Part shown: one piece after another, positions 1 to 9,201 of the stretch | Layout of the letters: every line of letters starts with the position of its first letter | Numbering within the stretch: the first letter of the stretch is position 1 | Assembly: GCA_046328475.1 (NCBI GenBank) | Contig: JAXLWN010000016.1 | Coordinates: 1-64,000, forward strand | Origin: CADCWN01 sp046328475 | Lineage (GTDB): Bacteria > Chloroflexota > Chloroflexia > Thermomicrobiales > CADCWN01 | DNA length: 64,000 nucleotides | Direction of reading: 5' to 3' | The notes under the pieces: model-generated | What the model was told of the DNA's origin: nothing | What the model saw: the letters and a program-made list of their open reading frames with translations, nothing else | The model's database searches: none | Translations under genes and position numbers: made by a program

Positions 1-117
1 GGGCGGTTTCCCGGTCTGACGCGCAAACAGGTGAATAGTGTGCTCTCGATTGAGGGCAAGGGCCGCGTGGCGTATGACAGGGAGAACTTCACGTACCGGG
101 CGGCGGCGGGGGATTGA
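1..117 (+). CDS. C-terminal end of an unidentified protein (partial)
   Basis: Frame 1 is open from the window edge to a TGA at 115-117 and gives the last 38 residues of a protein. The segment is basic (LTRKQVNSVLSIEGKGRV) and could be the end of a winged-helix or similar fold, but I do not recognise the family. The true start lies outside the window. A short tandem repeat follows the stop by about 10 nt, as after many genes here. Confidence 0.5.
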   Translation, partial: GRFPGLTRKQVNSVLSIEGKGRVAYDRENFTYRAAAGD

Positions 118-126
118 ACGGGCGAG

Positions 127-191
127 CGGGGGAACAGGGGAACAGGAGAGCAGGAGAGAAACGGATCCTTCGCTGCGCTCAGAATGACAGG
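127..191 (+). repeat. 8-nt tandem repeat plus dispersed phrase
   Basis: Three to four imperfect copies of GGGAACAG-like units are followed directly by GGATCCTTCGCTGCGCTCAG. Related 8-nt units recur at 12589-12616 and inside larC at 31755-31848. Confidence 0.6.
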
Positions 192-259
192 GGAAAGGGG
201 CAGAGTGAAGAGAGAAGCCGGAGGTTTTGTGTTACTTTCTGGCCGCTTTGATGGTGGAT

Positions 260-288
260 GTGATTTTTCCGGGCGTGCGGCGTATATT
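260..288 (+). promoter_or_regulatory. possible sigma-70 promoter for fabF
   Basis: A TATATT hexamer at 283-288 lies 17 nt after GTGATT (260-265) in an AT-rich patch. The -35 match is poor and the 5' leader to fabF would be more than 200 nt, so this is only a candidate. Confidence 0.25.
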
Positions 289-511
289 CGGAAATAGACC
301 CGCGGGGGCGCGGTTTCGTCGCACTCGCGGAATGGTGATTGGGAAGCATGAAAGGGGGTGTGACCGGGCGCACAGGGGTTTTGTGACGGGAATCATCGCC
401 GGAAGGCAATCCGATAGCGCAGAATGGTCGTAAGGGGCGAGGCGACGTTAGGGAAGCGGTGCCCCGGCGACGAGCAGTTCTTTTGAGACGACATTTTCGA
501 CGAGGTGTGCC

Positions 512-1834
512 ATGACGACGCAGACGACGAAGACAAATGAGCACAAGATTTATCGCGATCCGTCGCAGCGGGTGGTCGTGACCGGACTCGGCGCGATCAC
601 GCCGCTCGGGAAGACGGTGGCAACGTATTGGGATGGGCTTGTCGCCGGGCGCTCGGGCATCGGCCCGGTTACCCGGTTCCGCACCGATGGCTACCCCTGC
701 CGCATCGTCGGCGAGGTGGACGACTTCAACCCGCACGATTCGATGGACGCGAAGGACGCGCGGCGGATGGCGCGGGCGTCGCAGTTCGCGGTGGCGGCGG
801 CGCGCGAGGCGCTGGCCGACGCGGGCTTCACCGCCGAGACGACGCCGGAGGACGCCGGTGTGCTGCTCGGGATCGGCAACGGTTCTTTCCCCGACCTGGA
901 GCAGATGGCGCGGACGATGTTCGAGAAGGGCGGGATGAAGATCAACCCGTTCTCGATGCCGGTGATTCTGGCGAACATGGCCGCCGCGCAGGTGGCGATG
1001 CAGTGCGGGCTGAAGGGGTATAGCAACACGGTGATCACCGCCTGCGCGGCGGGGACGCAGGCGATCGGCGAGGCGGCCGAGGTGCTGCGGCGCGGCGACG
1101 CGCAGGTGATCGTGGCGGGCGGCACCGAGGCGCCGATTTGCGAGATGTCGCTGGCGAGCTTCTGCGTGCTGCGCGCCCTGAGCACCGGCTTCAACGACAC
1201 GCCGGAGCGGGCGAGTCGGCCGTTCGACATGCGGCGCGACGGGTTCGTGGCGGCGGAGGCGGCGGGGCTGCTGGTGCTGGAGACGCTGGAGCACGCGCAG
1301 GCGCGCGGCGCGCGGATCTACGCGGAGATCCTGGGCTACGCCAGCACGTCCGACGCCTACCACCTGACGTCGCCCGATCCGGAGGCGAAGGGCGCGCTGA
1401 AGGCGATGGAGCGCGCGATGCAGCGGGCCGGGATCGACCGGAGCGAGGTCGGCTACATCCACGCGCACGGCACGGCGACCTCGGCGAACGACAAGACCGA
1501 GACGCTGGCGATCAAGCGCTTCTTCGGCGAGGGGGCCTACAAAATTCCGGTCAGTTCGACGAAGTCGATGACGGGGCACGCGCTCGGCGCGGCGGGGGCG
1601 ATCGGCGCGGTGGCGACGGTCTGCGCGCTGCGCGACGGGATCATCCCGCCGACGATCAATTACGAGGACCCGGACCCGGAGTGCGACCTGGACTACGTGC
1701 CGAATGTCTCCCGCCGCGCGCCGCTGAGGGTGGCGATGTCGAACTCGTTCGGTTTCGGCGGGCAGAATGCGTCGGTGATCCTGCGGCGCTGGGAGGAAAC
1801 CGTTCCGGCGACGAGCGAACTGGTGGCGGCGTAA
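512..1834 (+). CDS. fabF: beta-ketoacyl-[acyl-carrier-protein] synthase II
   Basis: Condensing enzyme of type II fatty acid synthesis. It extends acyl-ACP by two carbons from malonyl-ACP in the cytoplasm. The product is 440 aa, slightly longer than the usual 410-415 because of a polar N-terminal extension of about 18 residues. The thiolase-fold triad is visible: nucleophilic Cys178 in ITACAAGTQ, His319 in HAHGTAT and His356 in SMTGHALGAAG, matching Cys163/His303/His340 of the E. coli enzyme. The C-terminal NSFGFGGQNAS signature is present. GAGGTG lies 6 nt before the ATG. No other fab or acpP gene is adjacent, and a strong hairpin follows, so it appears monocistronic. Confidence 0.95.
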   Translation: MTTQTTKTNEHKIYRDPSQRVVVTGLGAITPLGKTVATYWDGLVAGRSGIGPVTRFRTDGYPCRIVGEVDDFNPHDSMDAKDARRMARASQFAVAAAREALADAGFTAETTPEDAGVLLGIGNGSFPDLEQMARTMFEKGGMKINPFSMPVILANMAAAQVAMQCGLKGYSNTVITACAAGTQAIGEAAEVLRRGDAQVIVAGGTEAPICEMSLASFCVLRALSTGFNDTPERASRPFDMRRDGFVAAEAAGLLVLETLEHAQARGARIYAEILGYASTSDAYHLTSPDPEAKGALKAMERAMQRAGIDRSEVGYIHAHGTATSANDKTETLAIKRFFGEGAYKIPVSSTKSMTGHALGAAGAIGAVATVCALRDGIIPPTINYEDPDPECDLDYVPNVSRRAPLRVAMSNSFGFGGQNASVILRRWEETVPATSELVAA

Positions 1835-1874
1835 ATCCGGGCGAAACCTGGTAATTCGGCACACGAGAACGCGC

Positions 1875-1922
1875 GCGAGGCCCCCGGCAGCTGGTAGCCG
1901 GGGGCCTCGCCGTGCTGGTTTT
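1875..1922 (+). terminator. hairpin terminator after fabF
   Basis: A perfect 14-bp G+C-rich stem (1875-1888 with 1897-1910, 8-nt loop) is followed by GTGCTGGTTTTC. The T-run is short but the stem is very stable. It separates fabF from the surface-protein gene. Confidence 0.7.
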
Positions 1923-2013
1923 CTGGTGAGTGCAAAAATTCAGTATACCCCGCGTAAAAGATCGGTAGTCTCACGGATATCCAACCCTGGCGGCGCGGCG
2001 AATACTTGTTCCT

Positions 2014-2060
2014 GATCACGCCCGATCGCAGGAGGCTCCCGGCAGGTACCGGGGGTGATC
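2014..2060 (+). promoter_or_regulatory. leader hairpin upstream of the surface-protein gene
   Basis: A 10-bp stem with one mismatch (2014-2023 with 2051-2060) encloses a 27-nt loop containing AGGAGG, ending 25 nt before the start. The loop shares the 15-mer TCGCAGGAGGCTCCC with the ribosome-binding region of the secreted-protein gene at 20412-20426. Function unknown. Confidence 0.35.
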
Positions 2061-2085
2061 GGATCGTGTCGCGCGCAGGGGGGTA

Positions 2086-5000
2086 GTGGGCATGTCGTAT
2101 CGCGGGCAGTCGCGCCGGAGGAGCTTCGGGGTTCGGCGCATCTTGGTCGTAACGGTCATTTTGTCGCTGCTGCTGCCGGGGTGGATCTTCAGGCCCGCGC
2201 CTACTGCGGCGGCGGGGGAATTTATCACCTGGCCGGGCGGCTACGACTACACCGTCTTCGGGGCGAATGAGACCGTTGAGATCGATATCGGGGCCATTCG
2301 CTACGTCACACAATCAAATTGCCCGACGTTTCCTGATGGAGAGCGGGGCAACGGCGACTTCGTCGTCCCGACGGCAACTATTTATGTCATTCGGAGCGGG
2401 ACGCTCCCGGCGGTGACGCAGGAGTATCACGACTACACGGGTTCGCCGAACACTGTTCTCGCGACGACGAGCGGCGCATTCACCGACCAAATCATCGCGT
2501 TCACCGCGCCGGACGGCAATTTGACGCCGGGCACGTATGCGATCGTCATCGACGAGTGCCAGGATGGGCGGCGCGACTCCACCGATTTTGTCATCGATCC
2601 GGCCTTCTCGGTGGTGATCCCGCACAATGTCCCGGCGTTGCCCAATTCGCAGATCGCTGCGATGAAGCAGCAGGCGTCCGTCCAGGCGGATCACTGGTTC
2701 CGGATCTGGTTCGGCATGAGCTACATCAAGGCGATCCTCGATTTCGAGGAGTTGCGAGGCGCGGTCAAGAATCCGACCGATCTGATGATCTACCTGATGA
2801 TGAAGTGCGCCACGACGCAGGTCTATTGCCCGAAGGGACCGGGGATCGATCCGACGGATATCGGGGTTACCCTCGCCCTCAATAATTACCAGCACTGGGC
2901 TGGGATCGCGGGCGATCCCCCCGATCCAGACTACGATCAACTCACCACGGTTGACGGCTGGTCGACGGTTGACCCGCACAGCGGCGACCCGGTTGTGACC
3001 GCGCTCGGCGATGTGAACGAGGCGGCGAGCGCCCAGGATGGCCTGCTGGCGGCGTTCCTGCACGCTCTGGAGCGTTATCAGGGAGCCCAGGCTGCTGGCG
3101 ATCCGGAGGGGGCGTTGCAGCAGGCGCGGGCGATTCAGCACTATGCTGGGGCGATCAACGCGCAGTTGAGTGCGACGAATAACGCGCTGAGCGCGCTTGA
3201 GACGACGCTCGGTGGCGATAGTCGCGCGATCGATGACACGGCGGATGAACTCGCGGATTTCCACACCCGTGTGGCGGCGAGCGGTCTGACCGACGACGAG
3301 GTGCGCGAACTCAAGAACCTCGGGCTGACGACCGAGGATATCGACAACCTGAAGACGAAATTTATCGCCGAAGACTTCGGCGCGACTAAGGCCGATTTCC
3401 TTGCCACGCTGGCCGAGACGCGCACCACGAGTGCGGCCATGGCCGGTGATCTCAGTGCGCTCGCCACGGCGCTTGATGGCAACATCGCGGACCTCTCCGC
3501 TGCGCTCGGTAACGGCGTCACCGCGCCTACCGCGAACGCGGGCGGGCCGTACACCGGCACGGCAGGGGCGGCGATTGCCCTGAACGGGAGCGCGTCGGTC
3601 ACGCCGAGCGGCACGATCATCGGCTACGAGTGGGACCTGGATGGGGATGGCGAATTCGACGATGCCACGGGCGCGACTCCGTCGTTTACGCCATCGCAAG
3701 CCTTCCGCGGCATGATCGGGCTGCGCGTCACCAATTCGTACGGCCGGATGGCGGTGTCGTACGCGCCGCTCACCGTGGGCGAGGGGAATGGGCGACCGCA
3801 GATCGCCAGCTTCTCGCCGGCCGATCTCTCGCCCGATGTGCTCGTCGGGGTGAACCAGACCTTCAGTGTGACGGTGAGCGATCCTGAGAATGCCCAGGTG
3901 TCGGTGCGCTGGCTGCGCGATGGCACGCAGGTCGGGACAGGAACGAGCTACTTCTATTTCGCCACAGTGGGTGGGGTCGGGCCGCATCTGCTCGAAGCGG
4001 TGATCACCGACAGCGATCCACTCGGAGGCGAGGTACACCAGCGCTGGATCGTGAACGTGCTGGCGGCGGACAATGACGGCGATGGCTGGCGGGCAAACGT
4101 CGACTGCAACGACAACAACCCGCAGGTCGGCTTCTGTGAGGCCGTGGACATCCCGACCGATCCAGCCGATATCCTCACCGTCACTTCCACCGGCGACGAA
4201 GCCTCCTGTCCGAATGGACCCGGCGGTGATGGCTATACGCTGCGCTGCGCGATCATCGACGCCAACACGGCGGGCGCGGGTAAGCGCATCAACTTCAACA
4301 TCCCGGCCGCCGACAGCGGCTGCGCGGCGAGCGGCGTCTGCACCATCTTTCCGGTCGATAACCTGCCGAAGCTCACGGCCAACTCCACGATCATCGACGG
4401 CTATACCCAGGCGGGCGCGCAGGTGAACACCGCCGCGTCTGAGCAGGGGACGAACGCGGTCATCCATATCAGGATTGACGGGGCGCTAAACACCAGCCTG
4501 CATGTCACTGAGCGGGGGGGCCTGACGATCGGCGGGGCGAACAACCTCATCCGGGGCCTCGCGATCACCAACTTCATCTACTGCAACGGCATCATCGTCC
4601 TGGGCAACGGCAACACGATCGCCGGGAACCTGATCGGGGTGACCCCCGAGGGGGGTGCGGCGGGGAACGGCGAAGCCTACGGCAATATGGTCATCTGGGA
4701 TGGCAACTACAACACCATTGGCGGGCCGAACGCGGCCGACCGCAACGTGGTGGCCGATGGCTCGATGGGTATCCAGATCAAGCCCTACGATCGCACGGCG
4801 ATAGGCAACCGTATCCTCGGCAATCTGGTCGGCATGAACCTGGCCGGGACCGCCGCGCTGGGGAGGTTGCAGCAGTACGGCATCGCCATCGGTAGCGACC
4901 ACAACATCGTGGGCGGCACCACCGCCGGTGCGCGCAATGTCGTCGGCAACAGCATCGGCGGGATCATCGTTGGTGCGAACAATAGCGGCATCGTCCAGGA

Positions 5001-8000
5001 CAACCGCATCCTCGGTAACTACATCGGCACCAATGCCGCCGGGACCGCCGCCATTCCCAACTGGAGCGGCGTCGTCGGATCGCCGGCCGGGAACTTGATC
5101 AGCGGGAACGTGATCAGCGGGAACAGTCAGAGCGGCATCGCGATGACCTATACCGTCGGTGCCGCCCACGACAAGATCGTCGGCAACATCGTGGGGCTCA
5201 ACGCCACCGGGACGGCTGCCCTCCCCAACGTCAACTACGGGATGCAATTCTCCAGCATGATCGGACTGACGATCGGCGGGACGACCGCCGCCGATCGCAA
5301 CGTGATCAGCGGTAACACGCTGGCCGGCATCTCCTTCAACTCGCATTATGACAACTACGGTCGCACCGCAGACAACCATATCCAGGGTAACTACATCGGC
5401 ACGAACGCCACCGGGACCGCCGCGATCCCCAATGGTCAGAACGGCATCGAGTTGAACGGGATCGGCGGCACCACGATCGGTGGCACGGCGGCGGGCGCGG
5501 GCAATCTGATCTCCGGGAACACCGGCGCGGGCGTCTTGATCACCAACTATTTCCAGCACAGCCAGCCGACCGGCAACGTGGTGCAGGGCAACCGAATCGG
5601 CGTCGCGGCCGACGGCATCACGCCGCTCGGCAACAGCACCAACGGCGTGCTGATCGATGCTAGCGGGTTCAACACGGTCGGCGGCACGACGGCTGCCGAG
5701 GGAAACCTGATCGCCAACAACGGCGGCGCGGGCGTGCGGCTCGACGGCGGGGCCGACGTGCAGGCCCGGATCGTCGGCAATCGCAGCGTCGCCAACGGCG
5801 GGCTTGGCATCGATCTGGCCCAGGTGGGCGCGGTGAGTTGCGCGGAGGCGGGCACGAGTGGGCCGAACGGGCTGCTGCACTGCCCGGTCATCCGGGGGGT
5901 CACCGCCGGGCTGGTCAGCGGCACCGCGCCGGAGGGCGCGACGATCGATGTCTATCTTGTCGGCACCGCAGCCGATCCATCGGGCAACGGCGAGGCGCTG
6001 ACCTATCTCGGCAGCGCCATCAGCCACGGCTGCGGCAATACCTGGACCCTGGCGGGGCTGAACCTGCCCGCCGGGGCGGTCATCACCGCCACCGCCTCGA
6101 TGCTCGACGGCGATGTGCGGGGGACGAGCGAGTTCGCCGCGAATGTCGCGCTCGGCACGACCGATCCGCTCTTCGTCCCGGCCGTCACCCCGGCCGCGAG
6201 CCAGCAGGGCACGTATGGCAGCCCGGCCACGCTCGATCTCGGATCTTTCGCCGAGGGCTGCCCGGTCGGGCCGTGGGATGTGTCGGTTGACTGGGGCGAC
6301 GGCAGCGCTGATACGACCTTCCAGGCGACCGATCCGGGCGCGCTGGGCACCAAGGCGCACACCTACGCGACCGGCGGGGCCAAGAATGTCACCGTCACGG
6401 TCGCCAACACCCTGGGCGGCAGCGCCAGCGCCTCCTTCCAGGTCGAGGTCGCGACGTTCGTCCCCGGCGCACCCACGAATCTCGTCGCCACCCCGGGCAG
6501 CGCGCGGGCGAGCGTCACCTGGGCCGCGCCCGTCTCGAACGGCGGCGGCGCAATCGATTGGTACGACCTGAGCATCGCCCCGACGGCGGGCGGCACGCCG
6601 CAGACGCAGCGGGTGACGAACCTGGCGAACCTGGCGGCGACCTTCACCGGCCTGACCAACGGCACCGAGTACACCATCTCCATCACGGCCCACAACAGCA
6701 ACGGCAGCGGCGCGGCGGCCACGACCACCGTCACGCCCGCGCTGTCGGCGCTCGCGATCACGAACCTGAGCACGACGAGCGTCGCGGAAGGGAGCGCTTC
6801 GTTCACCCTCACCGTCACGGGCGGTGTCTTCACCGAGGACACGATCGTGCGCTGGAACGGTGCCGAACGGACGACCACACTGGTGGATGCGACGACGCTG
6901 ACGGCGCAGATCACCGCGACCGACGTGGCAAACTCCGGCACGGCGAGCGTGGCGGTCTACGACGCGGCGAGCGACCGCACGTCGAATGCCCTGGCGGTGA
7001 CGATCACCAACGTCGCACCGACGGCGACCTTCGGTGCCCCGGCTTCGGTCACGGTGGGGGACGCTATCCACCTGGCGCTGACCGGGGCGAGCGATCCATC
7101 GCTCGGCGATGTGGTCGCAGGGTTCACTTACGCCTTCGACTGCGGCACCGGCGGTGGCTACGGGGCGGCGAGCGCGGCCTCGACCGTCAACTGCACGACC
7201 AACGCGACAGGCACGCGCACGGTCAAGGGCAAGATCATCGACCAGGATGGCGGCTCTACCGAGTACACCGCCACCGTCGAGATCACCGCGCTGCCTGCGG
7301 CGACGATTGCCGTCGCCCCTGCGAGTGGCACCTATGGCGGCACGACGACGCTGAGCGCGACCCTGACGCTCGCCGGGCAGCCGCTCGCCGGGAAGTCGGT
7401 CGCGTTCACCCTCGATGGCACCGCCGTCGGTAGCACGACCACCGGCCAGGACGGCGTGGCGACGCTGGCGAATGTCAGCCTGGCGGGGATCACCGCCGGG
7501 GGCCACCCGGCGGGCGTGGCGGCGACCTTCGCGGGCGATGGGACCGCCGCCGCGACGAGCAACACCGCTGCTTTGACGGTGGCGCAGGCGAGCCAGACGA
7601 TCGCGTTCGCGGCGCGGGCCGACCGCCAGCTCAGCGCCTCGCCGTTCACCGTCGGCGCGACCGCCACATCGGGATTGACCGTGGGCTTCGCGGCGAGCGG
7701 GGCCTGCACGGTGTCCGGCACCAGCGTGGCGCTGACCGGCCTGGGCACCTGCACCCTCACCGCCACGCAGGCGGGCGACGCCAACCACAGCGCCGCCGCG
7801 CCGGTCGCGCGCAGCTTCCAGGTCACCGCCGACCCACCCGCCCAGGTGAATCTCATCCTGACGGTGAGCGACGGCAGCACCGTCAAGCTCGCGCCGAATA
7901 CCATCAGCACCGGCGGCACCTACCCCTTCGACCCGGGCGCCACCGTCACCCTGACGGCGCAGCCGGGCACCGGGCAGACCTTCGTCCGCTGGACGGTGGA

Positions 8001-8736
8001 TGGGGTCAACCGGGGCTGGGCACCGACCATCACGCTGACGATGGGGGCCGCCCACGCGGTGGACGCGAGCTTCGCCGGTACGAAGACGTTCACCGATGTC
8101 GGGAATGCGCGCGACGACTACGCGGCGATCGTCGCGCTGGCCTCGCGCGGGACGATCGCGGGCTATGGCAACGGCAAGTACGGGCCGGGCGACAAGGTCT
8201 CGCGCGCCCAGATGGCGGCGCTGATCGCCCGCGCCACCCCCGCCGACCCCGCCGCCGCGCCGACCAACGGCACCCTGGCCTCCGGCTGCGTCGCGGGCTC
8301 CTGGGACTGCGAGGACTGGGGCACCGACTTCGTGGACCGGGGTGGGCTGGTCGCCAGCCTCTGGCGCAACGTGGGGGCGCTGCAGCACTACGGGGTGGCG
8401 AGCGGCTACGACGGAATCCACTTCGGGCCGAACAGCGACGTGACCTACGCCCAGACGATCGCCTTCATCACGCGGGCGATGGTGGCCAAGGGCTACTGGC
8501 GGTGGCAGCCGAGCGGCCCCACGCCCCCGGCGGGCGTGCCGAGCGGGCACAACCGCGACGTGCGCACCTTCCTCTACTACGTCGGCAGCCTGCCGGATCT
8601 GCCCGTCGGCAAGGGCTGGAACGATGGGGCGACGCGCGGCTGGTTCGCGCGGGCGCTCTGGGCCGCCCTCGATAGCTACTGGGGCGTCGATGGCACGCTC
8701 CTCGACGGACAACCGGCGGGTGGCTTCGTGGAGTAG
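2086..8736 (+). CDS. giant SLH-anchored surface protein with beta-helix and Ig-like domains
   Basis: A 2216-aa predicted cell-surface protein. The start is GTG at 2086 or ATG at 2092, after GGGGGG. A basic N-terminus and hydrophobic run (residues about 17-40, ending near TAAAG) form a signal peptide. Approximate order of parts: unknown helical region (120-470), PKD domain (483-565), Ig-like domain (570-660), Ca-binding-like DNDGDGW/DCNDNNP motif (662-682), CSLREA-like segment (694-742), right-handed parallel beta-helix rich in 'NYIGTNAAGTAAIPN'-type rungs (800-1240), second PKD (1365-1450), fibronectin type III (1460-1550), IPT/Ig-like repeats (1555-1920), InlB-type repeat (1920-1998) and two to three SLH motifs (2000-2216). 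SLH domains bind secondary wall polymer, which suggests S-layer attachment. The beta-helix could bind or cleave polysaccharide, but no catalytic residues were identified. Confidence 0.85.
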   Translation: MGMSYRGQSRRRSFGVRRILVVTVILSLLLPGWIFRPAPTAAAGEFITWPGGYDYTVFGANETVEIDIGAIRYVTQSNCPTFPDGERGNGDFVVPTATIYVIRSGTLPAVTQEYHDYTGSPNTVLATTSGAFTDQIIAFTAPDGNLTPGTYAIVIDECQDGRRDSTDFVIDPAFSVVIPHNVPALPNSQIAAMKQQASVQADHWFRIWFGMSYIKAILDFEELRGAVKNPTDLMIYLMMKCATTQVYCPKGPGIDPTDIGVTLALNNYQHWAGIAGDPPDPDYDQLTTVDGWSTVDPHSGDPVVTALGDVNEAASAQDGLLAAFLHALERYQGAQAAGDPEGALQQARAIQHYAGAINAQLSATNNALSALETTLGGDSRAIDDTADELADFHTRVAASGLTDDEVRELKNLGLTTEDIDNLKTKFIAEDFGATKADFLATLAETRTTSAAMAGDLSALATALDGNIADLSAALGNGVTAPTANAGGPYTGTAGAAIALNGSASVTPSGTIIGYEWDLDGDGEFDDATGATPSFTPSQAFRGMIGLRVTNSYGRMAVSYAPLTVGEGNGRPQIASFSPADLSPDVLVGVNQTFSVTVSDPENAQVSVRWLRDGTQVGTGTSYFYFATVGGVGPHLLEAVITDSDPLGGEVHQRWIVNVLAADNDGDGWRANVDCNDNNPQVGFCEAVDIPTDPADILTVTSTGDEASCPNGPGGDGYTLRCAIIDANTAGAGKRINFNIPAADSGCAASGVCTIFPVDNLPKLTANSTIIDGYTQAGAQVNTAASEQGTNAVIHIRIDGALNTSLHVTERGGLTIGGANNLIRGLAITNFIYCNGIIVLGNGNTIAGNLIGVTPEGGAAGNGEAYGNMVIWDGNYNTIGGPNAADRNVVADGSMGIQIKPYDRTAIGNRILGNLVGMNLAGTAALGRLQQYGIAIGSDHNIVGGTTAGARNVVGNSIGGIIVGANNSGIVQDNRILGNYIGTNAAGTAAIPNWSGVVGSPAGNLISGNVISGNSQSGIAMTYTVGAAHDKIVGNIVGLNATGTAALPNVNYGMQFSSMIGLTIGGTTAADRNVISGNTLAGISFNSHYDNYGRTADNHIQGNYIGTNATGTAAIPNGQNGIELNGIGGTTIGGTAAGAGNLISGNTGAGVLITNYFQHSQPTGNVVQGNRIGVAADGITPLGNSTNGVLIDASGFNTVGGTTAAEGNLIANNGGAGVRLDGGADVQARIVGNRSVANGGLGIDLAQVGAVSCAEAGTSGPNGLLHCPVIRGVTAGLVSGTAPEGATIDVYLVGTAADPSGNGEALTYLGSAISHGCGNTWTLAGLNLPAGAVITATASMLDGDVRGTSEFAANVALGTTDPLFVPAVTPAASQQGTYGSPATLDLGSFAEGCPVGPWDVSVDWGDGSADTTFQATDPGALGTKAHTYATGGAKNVTVTVANTLGGSASASFQVEVATFVPGAPTNLVATPGSARASVTWAAPVSNGGGAIDWYDLSIAPTAGGTPQTQRVTNLANLAATFTGLTNGTEYTISITAHNSNGSGAAATTTVTPALSALAITNLSTTSVAEGSASFTLTVTGGVFTEDTIVRWNGAERTTTLVDATTLTAQITATDVANSGTASVAVYDAASDRTSNALAVTITNVAPTATFGAPASVTVGDAIHLALTGASDPSLGDVVAGFTYAFDCGTGGGYGAASAASTVNCTTNATGTRTVKGKIIDQDGGSTEYTATVEITALPAATIAVAPASGTYGGTTTLSATLTLAGQPLAGKSVAFTLDGTAVGSTTTGQDGVATLANVSLAGITAGGHPAGVAATFAGDGTAAATSNTAALTVAQASQTIAFAARADRQLSASPFTVGATATSGLTVGFAASGACTVSGTSVALTGLGTCTLTATQAGDANHSAAAPVARSFQVTADPPAQVNLILTVSDGSTVKLAPNTISTGGTYPFDPGATVTLTAQPGTGQTFVRWTVDGVNRGWAPTITLTMGAAHAVDASFAGTKTFTDVGNARDDYAAIVALASRGTIAGYGNGKYGPGDKVSRAQMAALIARATPADPAAAPTNGTLASGCVAGSWDCEDWGTDFVDRGGLVASLWRNVGALQHYGVASGYDGIHFGPNSDVTYAQTIAFITRAMVAKGYWRWQPSGPTPPAGVPSGHNRDVRTFLYYVGSLPDLPVGKGWNDGATRGWFARALWAALDSYWGVDGTLLDGQPAGGFVE

Positions 8737-8849
8737 GGCTACGACGATCCTCAATATCCAGCAGATCGCAGCGCGGGAGGGGTCAAGGCCCCTCCCCGCG
8801 CGCTATCGCGCAAGGAGCGTTTCGGCTGACAGAGTTTCTGCGCGAGGGC

Positions 8850-8916
8850 AGCGGCGGTTGAAACCGCGCCTTGGAGGCCCTGCGGGGCCACGAACCCGCC
8901 TACGCGGGTTAGGTTG
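8850..8916. repeat. dispersed palindromic repeat, copy 1
   Basis: Two adjacent hairpins: GCGGTTGAAACCGC, a spacer with GGCCCTGCGGGGCC, then ACCCGCCTACGCGGGT. The same two-hairpin layout recurs at 19761-19822 and 32306-32356, with a half copy at 34676-34700. Confidence 0.65.
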
Positions 8917-9136
8917 CAGCCAAAGCAGGCGGACTCTATGGCGCGCAGACCTGCGAGATCGGCACCCGGTTGTGGGATGCAGCCGCCAGGCAACTCACGC
9001 ACCTGCCCTGCTTCAGCCGATGAGCGCCCTTGGCGATGCCACGCGCGACGAGGGGCGGACGCTGCGTGTCGGACATATCGGAAGGATACCGCTATGTCGG
9101 TTGAGGAGCGGGATGGCGCGAGCAGGGAAAGGTGAA

Positions 9137-9168
9137 AAGGGCGGGCGCTTGTGTGAGCGCCCGCCCTT
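9137..9168 (-). terminator. terminator of the rpsF-ssb-rpsR-prolyl isomerase operon
   Basis: A perfect 13-bp stem (9137-9149 with 9156-9168) and 6-nt loop, followed on the minus strand by TTTTCACC. It lies 34 nt beyond the isomerase stop codon. Confidence 0.8.
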
Positions 9169-9201
9169 CGTTTGGTCTGCATCCGACGCCCGGTTGGGGC
9201 G

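Larger units (their letters stand above)
118..511. other. Gene-free stretch upstream of fabF
   Basis: About 390 bases without a convincing gene. It holds an 8-nt repeat array (127-159), a copy of the short dispersed phrase CTTCGCTGCGCTCAGAATGA (168-187; a near copy recurs at 28977-28996), and a locally AT-richer patch with a possible promoter at 260-288. The rest shows nothing I can name. Confidence 0.5.
8737..9201. other. gene-free stretch with dispersed palindromic repeats
   Basis: 465 bases with no supported gene. It holds a palindromic repeat copy at 8850-8916 and the terminator of the minus-strand operon at 9137-9168. Two further palindromic phrases of unknown origin (around 8930-9110) show no coding character. 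Confidence 0.5.

Noticed and set aside
179..1864. Long minus-strand open frame opposite fabF
   Set aside because: Arg/His-rich antisense translation typical of high-GC DNA; fabF on the other strand has all catalytic residues.
4486..8754. 1422-codon minus-strand open frame opposite the surface-protein gene
   Set aside because: Composition is Arg/Gly/Ala-biased with no recognisable domain; it mirrors the codon bias of the plus-strand gene.
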